A DNA stretch of 64,000 nt from positions 4,135,001-4,199,000 of the forward strand of contig NC_063152.1 in assembly GCF_020921035.1 (NCBI RefSeq), given 5' to 3'. The notes beneath the pieces are model-generated. The model saw only the letters and a program-made list of their open reading frames with translations, was not told the DNA's origin and did not search any database. The DNA comes from Rhodamnia argentea. Taxonomy: Eukaryota > Streptophyta > Magnoliopsida > Myrtales > Myrtaceae. Of this stretch, positions 44,921-54,345 are shown piece after piece. A program made the position numbers and the translations under genes. Every line of letters begins with the position of its first letter. Within the stretch, counting starts at the first letter, position 1.

Positions 44921-45620
44921 ATAAACTTTCCACCATACGAAGCCCTTGGTCATCCTGATCTACCGGTGATCAACATTATTGCCCCATTGTTTCAAAGAAA
45001 AACGACATAAGTGATTCTTGAACTTTGGCCCAATGTGTTATACGGAAAGTTCTCAATTCTAGTGCGATTTAGCTTTATGAAGTCATATTAATGATAGGGT
45101 AATTGCTGAAAATTGAAAGTCCCTCTTGTTCTCATGTCAACCCACGAAAGAGAAGCTAGCATCGGAGAGTTCTATGGTAATCAAGTTCTGACTGTCTAAA
45201 TCCAAAGACAAGCTAGCAATCCATTTGGATTAGTTAGTTTGACAATGTTCTTGTTCGTGTTGCTGTTAGCGGTAATTTATCCATCATCACTGCAACTTCA
45301 AAAAGGCGCGACCGATACTGAAAATAAAAAGCAGAAGACTGCGTGCATGGAGAGGTACACAAGGGGAGAAGAGGAGGAACATAGACAGTACAGTGCGCAG
45401 ATATACAGATGAGTATGCATATCATTTTAAAGATTTGTCGAGTCTTGCCATATCAACCTGTGAAAGAAAAGCTAGCATCAAGAGTCCTATAGTAATCTAG
45501 GTTCTGAATTCCTGAATCCAAAGTCAAGGAAGAGTAACGTGGAATATGCATGGCAATATACAGTGAGATTGTTCTGCCCAACTGCCATGCCATGATGCCT
45601 CAAAAAACCTCCATCATCAC
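44921..45620. other. intergenic with a 100-bp direct repeat
   Basis: The segment 45118-45220 (CATGTCAACCCACGAAAGAG..., GCTAGCATCGGAGAG, TAATCAAGTTCTGA) recurs at 45448-45535 with similar wording. No supported gene. These copies lie on the 3' side of the candidate microprotein at 45626. Confidence 0.5.
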
Positions 45621-45625
45621 TCGTT

Positions 45626-45760
45626 TTACTTTTGGGAGCGGTAGTAGGCCAGCACTCTAAAGGTAGCTCCGATGACCATGAGCAGAATGATCATGCAGGC
45701 ACAGAAGATCAGCCACTTCAACTTTTTTGCAGTTATTTTCCCGCTGTCTCCGCTGTCCAT
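45626..45760 (-). CDS. candidate 44-residue single-pass membrane microprotein
   Basis: On the minus strand an ATG at 45760 opens 44 codons: a short polar, Lys-rich start (MDSGDSGKITAKKLK), one strongly hydrophobic helix (WLIFCACMIILLMVIGA), then TFRVLAYYRSQK. An in-frame stop lies just upstream, so this ATG is the likely start. A good acceptor site (CTTCTCTTCACAG, ending about 45788) precedes it, which would fit a 5'-UTR intron as in many short plant genes; alternatively this is the last exon of a longer gene. Lys before and Arg after the helix fit a small tail-anchored or single-pass protein. I know no matching family. An overlapping upstream frame weakens the case. Confidence 0.4.
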   Translation of the reverse strand: MDSGDSGKITAKKLKWLIFCACMIILLMVIGATFRVLAYYRSQK

Positions 45761-45929
45761 ATCGACGATTCAATGAACAATGAAGGCTGTGAAGAGAAGC
45801 ACTCAAGCATCAATGGGAGTGACCAGAACCAAGCACAACGATTCCCTTCAACAAAGATGCATCCTTATATTGTTGAGGGATTAAACAATTCAGCTAATCT
45901 CATATGATTCAATAAAATCGTCCACTATC

Positions 45930-48900
45930 ATATCATAGCAATTAAAGTGTGCAAAAATGCATAAGTAAACAGGTATTGGTAATTTAGTTTTACCAAGAAT
46001 TCCAATTGTCACTCTGCGAGATTAACCAGAACTTTGTTTTAGATTGTTTCTAAGTATCCGAGCCTCCCCATGTCATGTCAACTACGCTCAAACATGCTTA
46101 CATTTGATAGAAAATCGACGAGACATACTAGAACACATTTTTTCTCAACGACTATCCATCGACATACTTCTCATAATATCATATCCAATAACATTCAAGA
46201 TTAAGCAGTCAAATAGACCCCATACAAGGCATTAGATGGGACACATCTTACCAAGCAAATGCCTAAGTGAACCTTCAGCAGCCTGGTATTGGGCTTCTCT
46301 TCTTGTTCTACCAATCGCTTCGCCAACCTTTCTCTCCCGTAAACCGAGCCTACAAAAGAAATCAAATTATAGACTAGTCTCCCATCAATTGAAATCGATG
46401 CAACATTATATAATATGAGAATTGTGATATTTATTTAATTCTGGATATCTATCGATATTATGCATATATCTTTTTTTTTATAATGCATATACTTATCGAG
46501 ATATACACCGAATTATACATAGATTCTCTCAATCTTATATTCCACTTTATTTCTCAAGCCTGTTTACAGAAAAAGAAAATATCCATCTTCCAAATATCAT
46601 TCTTAGATTATCCTGATGTCAAATAAAATATTATCTTTCGGTGTTAATTTCAAGTTTTAGTTTTATGTTCGTGAAATTCCCTAGTTATTTCCTTTTTTTT
46701 GTAAATCAAAGGGTGAGGTGAGGGGTTCACCCTTTGCCAAAACTCGCCGGCGACAGCTCAAGACGAGTCTCACAGCTCGTGCTGGACGCTCTTCAACACG
46801 CACACTCTTTCTCGAGCAGAGCATCAACTGAGCCACGGCGGCCACTCGTCCCTCCTGGAAGAGCCTGTCGTTTCCGCGAACAGCTGAGAAACAACTTTCT
46901 TGAAGACGTGTCAAATGGTGCGTAATTTCTTGTTTTCCGTTGGTGGGTGTTTTGGTTGCTCTGTTTTCTGACTGGTGGTGTTGCTTCGGGAGGGATGATC
47001 GCTTCATCTTTTTGGGCTTCCTTGGTGTGTTCGCATTTAAGTTTGTTTTGGGACAACGTTGGTACTTGCAGATGTTGGTTTGGTGCTACTCCAATTGAAC
47101 TGTACAATGCAAACGCAAGTTCGTCAAATTTTCGATGAAGGTACATGTTAGTATATCTGTTTGTTTCTAAGGTGCTCAAATAGCCTGGAAGATGTTTGCT
47201 TTAGGACGGCTGAGACTGTCTGCATTTCTAATTGCATTTTTGTCCTGCGGGGAACAGTTAAGGTTAGTACTGAATCTTGAAGACTCATAAATTTTTGCTC
47301 TGTGTCGATGGTCCCCTCTAATTCTCCTTCAAAGTTTCCTTTTGAAGCCGTGCATTACTTTACTTTCTATTGTCGAAAGAGATTAGTATTTGGTGATGTA
47401 GGTTATGCTCTGCTACCCCGAATTTCGGAATGTCGGTGTTTGGTTGCTCAGTGGTTTTTGCAGTTATCAGAAATGATTTAGTTTGTTGGAGCAATACATT
47501 TTACGTAGCATTTTAAAGTCTGCTAAAGTTTCAACCAACATCCTCTCTTCATGTTGACGCGCATCGCCCTGGTAGAGATTTGAGAAGCACTCAACACTTG
47601 GAGGAGGAAACAAAGAAGATAAAATGGAAATAGAATTGAGCATCTCACTCTCTATTGCTTTTGTGCAGGTATTACATCTGCCTTTGCTTTCTCTCCAGCT
47701 CTTACCGGAATGCAGGCAACTGGTTCCTACAGCCAGACCACTGCAATTTAAAGAGAAGACAACGTGCAACTCTTGTGCATCTTACATGGTCGGCAAGGTG
47801 GGTTAACCCATGTAAAAGTGCTAGATCATTGGATTTCCCATATGTGATGGTTATTTCTCAAAATATTTTAGGTGATAAACTTGCAATTCCAGATGTTATT
47901 TCCAAAAGATGGAAACTACTTGGATACTCTGGAGGACGAGATGCGGCCATGCCTCGGAGTCGAAGCCTGATTGCCGCATGGTTCTCAACCCCGCTGATTG
48001 CAACTTAGGTACCCCCTTTTCCCTTTCGTTTTGCATTGATTTTTCTCGTCTCTTCATACCTTTCGTTGATCGTGTCTGCTTCGTAAGAGTGTTTCTCTCT
48101 CTCTCTCTGCTTGTTCGTTCTCCGACTGTTTGATGATATAAGTGTCCAAAATATAAGTAGATGAGGGAACGATGAGTCTCGAAGGAATAATTGGGATACG
48201 TTCTTTCCTTTGCCTGAGAATTGGGCGAGGGGTCGATGGAGTGTTCGATCATGCGTTGGCTTGGTCATCTCGATTCTATCGGTCATGACAGCGATATCTT
48301 GTGGTGTGCGTGCGTGTGTTTGACCAGCTGACCGAAATTCAATCAAACAATACTATCTAGTGACTTTCGGATGAAAGTTGGTTGCTGTAGGAACGAGATT
48401 CTTAATGTTAGGACATCCATTGTCAAATGAGTCACTGGTGTAGTTGTTTCAGAGAAAAGATGGATTGTCAATGTTGGAACTATACTTCAATTGCCTCCTC
48501 AATTTTCTCTCTGCCAAGTATCAGGTGTATCGTCGGTTGCATATGTGGAAAGGTGCAAACTCTTTCTTGTTTGGCTTACTGAACTGATGGTGCAACCACA
48601 TATGCCTTTGTGCAGATTTTAATGCAAGCAAGCAGCGAAATCTGATCGAGCTGCACTCCCTTGGGTGGGGTGTAATCAAGGTTTATCAAGTAGCAAGCAA
48701 AGACCTCCCCTTTGGTTTGTTTGGTGGCCTCGTTCCTTGAGAAGAGTGAAAGCAGAATCAGACTCGTTATCCACACATCCGGTCGGATGAATGGAGGACC
48801 GACTGACCCGGGTTTTCATGAGCGTTGGCGGGTCCAAGAGGGCTAAGAGAGTCTCTTAAGTGCTAGCGTGGTGGGAGAGCAAATAGCAATGAACCAACTC

Positions 48901-49460
48901 TACATAGTTCCCCCTACCAAGAACTACTAGAGCTCTCTATCCGAGGAAAAGGGTAAAGATAGGCGGATTGACGCATCCGAGCAGGCAGGGAATACTTAGT
49001 GCTTGGAATATGAATGCTATGAGGCTTGGGCGAGAGAGCAGGTGTAGAGGCATTGTAGTTGACCGCAGTCAGGAGCAACTATCCATCTTGGAACTGACCT
49101 TGCATCCTGGGCATCCATCAGGCAATGGAGGCAATAGAGATGCAACCTTGCAATTTCAAGCGAGACATCGCAAATTTCGAACTTCTACAAGTAACTTCTT
49201 AGTTGTGTACCCTTTTAAACCGACAACTTCAAATCGCACGATTTCTCACTTTCCCAGCATCGGCATTCACAAGGAAGAGGCATCATCGCATTCATCCCTC
49301 TTTAAGTCTCTTCCCGCCATTTCAAGGACACAATCACAATTGCAGCAACTTGCCCAAATACGTCCTTCCCCGTTCAAAATTAAAATGGTACTTCAACTGG
49401 CTCTAACTCGTACACAATAGCCGTCAAGATCCAATAGAGGCACATGGATCATTATGGCGA
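45930..49460. other. intergenic, partly duplicated from 41.6-42.3 kb
   Basis: It holds the second copies of the blocks listed for 41200-42560, spread over about 46660-48260. Other frames (46681-47179, 47655-48252) show no domain. The stretch 48780-49100 is GC-richer and of unknown origin. No gene is supported. Confidence 0.4.
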
Positions 49461-49466
49461 TATACG

Positions 49467-50435
49467 CTACTTCACAAACATTCTCCTCAGCCTGCATGAT
49501 TGTTCTATGATCAATTTATAGGTTGAAAGGTGATTCCAGGCCACGAACGCAAATTGGTCGGTGTATCCTTGCATATCATCTACTAACAATTGCCAAATCA
49601 AGGCTCCAGCACCAGCTTGCCTCTTCTTTGCTGATTCATAGATTTTGTCATAAACCGTCTTCAAGAATATATCTCTTTGACTTGACTCTTGTTGATTCTG
49701 ATGCAACGACGACCCAATTTCTGTGAAAAGAACTGGTTTCTTCAGCATGTCATCCCATCAAGTATGTGAGAATCAACCCGCTGCGAAAGATATTTCACTT
49801 TTTCGTCCAAACTCGCCCCCGGGATCCTACAATCATCGAGAATTATTTAAAAGTAAAGCAGAATACAGAAATGCAAAATTTGCATAGAAAGCAAAGAGTC
49901 ATTGGCTATGTCCAAAAAGCACAGCCTAGCAGCATTGGGAGAAGCATTCTAATTTAAACTCATTTCAAGTAGCAGCATCTTCAAGTGATGTTTGAAGCAA
50001 TTATTGAAGAGATTTTAGTTTCTACAAGCATCATCTGAAGTTTACTAACCAACTATCAGGATATGCATGGACAGAAGCAAAATCAATGTTCTGAATTGCT
50101 GAGTTCTTAAGGAAATCTGTTGCAAGTGAAGATGCCCATTCGCCAGGATTAACTGCACTTTTTTCTTGCGTTTGTAACCCATAAAATCCCTCAACTCCAA
50201 TCATCACAAGGTGTCTTCGGTCTAAGCTCTTGACATACGCAGCCATCTCAGTGATCCAAGCCTGTTACACAACCAAAAACAAGAAGAGGATGGAAGCATG
50301 ACAAACTCAAGTTAATATGGAAATACTGACGGTACACGATGAAAAAGGATGAGCTAATAACATAACAAACAACATGATCGTCTTGTCATTCATGGAAATC
50401 AGCAATAAATAACAAAACGTATCAATTGATCACGA

Positions 50436-50467
<32 letters not shown>

Positions 50468-51878
50468 CTACCTGAAGACGTGGCGCAGATGACCCAGATA
50501 CACAGCGAGGCTCATTCATGAGCTCCCAAGCAAAAATAGCTGGTTCATCAAAATAATGAACTCCAGTCATGGAGTTTTTTCTTGTTATTACCGCCCGCAC
50601 AATGAAGGGTAGTAATGCAAGCAATCAAATGTCTTTATTGTGCAGCCAAATACTGTGGCACAAGGAATGACGTTCATCCGCTTCTAGTGCCTAGCATGAA
50701 GAAGAAAGTTGAAAGCAGAACCTACCTTGATATAAGCCTTGTAGTACTCCTTTACTGTGGGATGCGAGAAGAACGAATCTGCCGATGAAGAGACATTCTG
50801 TCCAGCTTCTTGCGCCCATCTGATATACTGTGCTTTACCACCAAAAGCGTTCAAATTGTTAACTAAGCTCAGGATTACTCGCACCCGATTCCTTCGAGCT
50901 TCAACAATTACATAATCTAATCCCTGAAATCAATAACAGATGTAATAATGTCGAAATATCCCCGCCTATTCTTGTAGTGAAATCTATTTTCACCAAAGAG
51001 CCATCATAGAATGACAAGAGTACTAACATCTTGATGAGCATCTCCCCACCACAAAGTTAGCACCAACCACCTGCCTCTTCCATCGAACCACGCTGCTTAC
51101 AATCATTTTCAGCAGCCGTATGAACTTTTTTCTACTGTAATCTTTATGGTCCACAGCTAACACTCGTAGCTGCAACAAAACCTCTCACAACCCCTCATTG
51201 GAGATTCATCAATGAGGAATTCGATACTTCACCTATCTGCACATATCAGCAGCACGACAAAATGACAAAAAGGAGAGGTGTTCTGCAATTTTTTAATCCA
51301 CACTCAACTAACTCCTACTGAATTTGAGTAGCGAATACTTTCATCTCTAAATCAACGCCACGAATCTCTCCGGGCTTTCTGCGGCTAACACTGCAACCCA
51401 ATCTAGCAACGGGGAAAAAAAATCTAAACTTCGCCGTCACCGACAATGCACATGAAAGGACAACTGTTCCCGAACAAGAAAAACAGAGCGCAAGAGTTCA
51501 TTTCACTAACCCTGAGCACCCTCTCATCGAAAACGCCCGGAGACCTCTGCACACGGTCATCCCCATTCCGGCCCCTCTCTTCATCATCTCAGAAACCCTC
51601 GCCCTCGATTGAACCCACACGCTCTCCTCCATCAGCCAATACGGATTCCACCCATTGACGTACACCGTCGACTGGACTCGACCACCGCCAACATCCCCAC
51701 CGTCCTCGACGATCACGAACCGGGTCGAGTTCGTCCCCACGAACCCCATCTTCGGAAGCCACAGAACTGGGAAGGTGAAGGTGAAGCTGGTTTCGTCGAA
51801 GTTGAGGTAGACGATGAGGAAGATGGTGATTCCGCCCAAGATTGGACACAGAGCCTTGTCTCTCCAGTTTGGCTTCAT
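49467..51878 (-). pseudogene. endo-1,4-beta-mannanase (GH5), apparently inactivated
   Basis: Five exons on the minus strand follow a plant mannan endo-1,4-beta-mannosidase: 51878-51511, 50923-50726, 50594-50472, 50261-50050 and 49826-49467. The N-terminus has a signal-anchor helix (ITIFLIVYLNF), then MGFVGTNSTRFV and YVNGWNPYWLMEE. The acid/base Glu is present ([10 protein letters not shown]), as are HAYPDSW and the nucleophile Glu (PVLFTEIGSS). The enzyme family cleaves cell-wall mannans outside the cell. Three lesions are visible. About 40 nt are missing in exon 1 between TVCR and SPGVFDERVLR, losing the conserved TWAF(S/N)DGG block and the frame. The acceptor before exon 3 reads GG (50596-50595) instead of AG. 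One base is missing in exon 5 before MLKKPVLF. The remaining coding sequence is well preserved, so decay seems recent. Confidence 0.85.
50443..50467 (+). repeat. (GA)n microsatellite
   Basis: A GA run of about 25 nt lies in the third intron of the mannanase remnant, right after its donor site. Confidence 0.8.
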
Positions 51879-51879
51879 T

Positions 51880-52112
51880 TTTGTGGCCGCTTCTTCACTG
51901 GAGTTTGGGAAGAGCCGAAGAATTCTTCAGAAATCATTTTTCAAACGTGGGTGGGGAAAAGTCAACGTATGACGTGGCGCCTTGTTGTCGTTATTGTCAT
52001 TTCTCCGACAGTGACGTGGCACGCGCTGAAGCGACCGAGTTAATTGGTTCAGTTGGCAGATGTCAATGTTGGAGCGGCCGTTGCTGGTTCGCCTTCCGTT
52101 TCTGGAAAACAA
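51880..52112. other. 5' flank of the mannanase remnant
   Basis: No gene. This is the expected promoter side of the minus-strand mannanase sequence. Confidence 0.35.
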
Positions 52113-52660
52113 GGGAAAATGCCAAAAAAAGAGCTCAAGTGTACTTGTTTTCTCAATTTAGGCCTGAAGTGCAACTTGTGTCAAAGAAAAGCCTGAAGTA
52201 TCTTTTTTTTTTCTTTTATATATTTAAACAAGGGCCTGAATGGAGATTTTTTTGTCTTTTTACATTTTGTGATTGTTTTCCTTTTTTTCTTCCTTTTTTA
52301 TTTTTTATTTTTTTTCTTTCTTCTTCCCCTTACACCCGTAAGAATCGTGTGGCTGCGTGGCCTCGCACGCCACACGCGAGAGCCTACCTTATGACCACCG
52401 ACGAGGGGAGCCCTCGCCGGATCGGGCGAGGTTGGCCCTTGTTCTGCCTAGACAAGGGCACGCCTTGCGGCCCCCGGGGAGGGGAGCCCTCGCTAGATCG
52501 CTTGAGGCAAGCCCTCGCTGCGCCCGGGCGCGGCCACGCCTCGCGGCCACCGGCTAAGGGAACGGCCGCGACGGCTCACCTCGCTACGCCCGGGCGAGGA
52601 CTAGCCTCGCGGACGCCGGTGAGGGCGGCCCTCGCCCTGCCCATGTTTCCCGTTTTTTTA
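52113..52660. mobile_element. repeat family F2, left copy with GC-rich core
   Basis: It starts GGGAAAATGCCAAAAAAAGA and continues with CAAGTGTACTTGTTTTCTC and CTTTTTACATTTTGTGATTG. It ends in a strongly GC-rich stretch (about 52350-52640) with repeated CCCTCGCC and CGGCCAC words. An inverted copy of the same order lies at 53150-53402. Confidence 0.55.
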
Positions 52661-52803
52661 TTTTAGCTCAACTAAGGCTTGAGCTACTCGAGCAGGAGGA
52701 GCAAAATCAAGCTCCTTTGGATGATGCAAGCAAGCAAATCGATGACAAACAGTACCAGCATTACATACTCGAAATTGGAACAGGAAAATTTAAAAGAACT
52801 CAC

Positions 52804-53085
52804 CTCATCCGACCTATCCTCCTCATCCTCATCCTCATCGAACTCGACACTCTCCTCATTGTCGTCGCTATCAAAGGGCGACAAAGGCCGCCCGTGCCTG
52901 GACTTCGATTGACCTTGAGAATCCCCGGGATTGGAGTGAGTGGATAGGATCACGAACCTCCGGGAGCCCGCGCTTCGCCTGTCGATCCCATCTTCGGTTC
53001 CGCGAGAGAGGGAATGCAGAGGGAAGCGAGATCCAAGGCGAAGCGACTCCGTCTTGGGACCTGATTGGGAGATCTTCTTCGTTTT
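52804..53085 (-). pseudogene. exon-like gene fragment between inverted F2 repeats
   Basis: On the minus strand the frame SRRFVILSTHSNPGD, followed by a Ser/Asp/Glu-rich part with SPFDSDDNEES and DEDEDEEDRSDE, ends at a good donor (GATGAG/GTGAGT at 52804). No ATG opens this frame and no partner exon follows on either side. I do not recognise the gene. The position between inverted F2 copies suggests a captured or stranded gene piece. Confidence 0.4.
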
Positions 53086-53149
53086 TTTTTTTTTTTCCTT
53101 CAAACGAACAGACAAGGCATCACCGATTTTTGATCGGACGGGGTAAGCG

Positions 53150-53402
53150 TTTCCGTTGGTCGGCCCTCGCCCGAGCTAGGTGAGGCAAGCCCTTGCGGCC
53201 GCTCAACCCACGGCCATTGGCGACGAGGAGGAGAACAAGAGGAAACAAGAAAGAAAAAAGGAAAAAAAGAAAAGGAAAACCATCACAAAATGTAAAAAGA
53301 CAAAAGTGTCTTGGTTCAAGCCCTTCTTTGATATAAGTTGCACTTCGGGCCCTTAATTGAGAAAACAAGTGCACTTGGGACCCTTTTTTGGAATTTTCCC
53401 GG
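53150..53402. mobile_element. repeat family F2, right copy in inverted orientation
   Basis: Read on the minus strand it starts GGGAAAATTCCAAAAAAGGG, with CAAGTGCACTTGTTTTCTC and CTTTTTACATTTTGTGATGG, and ends in GGCGAGGG-type GC-rich words. It mirrors 52113-52660. Confidence 0.55.
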
Positions 53403-53435
53403 AAAATAATCTTGCAGCCTTCTAGGGTGGAGAGA

Positions 53436-53940
53436 GAATTACATTTTGTCCCCCCCCAAGTTTTTGGGATTGTGGAAAGTGGGCCCCTGATGTTTCGATT
53501 ATTGCAATTTGCCCCCTGACTTTTAGAAATCCGTGGTAACATGCCAAACAGCGGTGACTCCAGCTAAATATTTTCTTACATATCCGATCACGTGACGGAT
53601 AATAGAAGGCAACTTGGTCATACGACACATATTTTAAAGCTGTACATTGTTGTACATTTGGCGTTGGCTCCAATCAAATTCTCGCTAAAATTCTAACCAC
53701 ATGCTCTTACATACAACTCTTTATGTGTGTATAAACTTACATTACGAATTTTCCCTCCATGATTATTTATGAGTTGTTGTGTAGTCGGAGATCCAAGTAA
53801 AACTTAATCAAAGTCAATGTCGTGGGACGAATTGCAACCGATTTCTAAAATTCAGGTGGCAAATTGCAAAAATTTAGACATCGCGGGGGGCAATTTGCAA
53901 CAACCCAAAAAACTTGGGGGGCAATATTTAGTTTGCCCCA
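53436..53940. mobile_element. non-autonomous DNA element with C-rich ends, uninterrupted copy
   Basis: The left end AATTACATTTTGTCCCCC and the complementary right end GGGGCAAACTAAATATTGCC, both followed by a C-run and AAGTTTTT, are inverted relatives. The interior matches the interrupted copy at 10675-11736. About 505 bp. Confidence 0.6.
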
Positions 53941-54000
53941 AGGGCGGATGAAGTTCAACCCAAAAAAAAAAAAGCGGGCGGATGAAGACGTGAGCGGGCC

Positions 54001-54256
54001 GGGCCGGGCCGGGAATCTATGGGCCTCATTCGCGTTTCCCACCAAGCCCGCCCGTATCGGATTCTCCTGCCCATCCTTATGCGCGCTTCTCTCTCCAGAC
54101 GCATTCTCGTTAAATGTCTCTTCATGACCTTCAGCGAAGCATCAACTAACAATTGAATTGAACGAACGAAGATCACCTCCGAATCCCAATTCCCAATCGA
54201 AGGTCGGCATCTATCACGCGAATTCGGATTTTCGCTTCTTCAATCGTAAACCCTAG
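54001..54256 (+). promoter_or_regulatory. TFIIF-alpha promoter with site II and telo-box words
   Basis: ATGGGCC at 54019-54025 is a site II-type element and AAACCCTAG at 54248-54256 is a telo-box. The pair is common upstream of plant genes for transcription and translation machinery. A GGGCC repeat (about 53996-54012) precedes them. No TATA box is evident, as usual for such genes. Confidence 0.45.
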
Positions 54257-54345
54257 CGGTGCGTCTTCCTGAAAATCTTCTCATCTTTTGCTGTAGTTTT
54301 CCGGCGGATCCTGTGAATCAGTGGACCTGAAGGAGGGGAAAAAGG

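Noticed and set aside
48780-49100. Possible organelle-derived insert
   Set aside because: The GC-richer, unusual wording suggested mitochondrial DNA, but I could not identify any organelle gene or known segment. A search against organelle genomes would decide.
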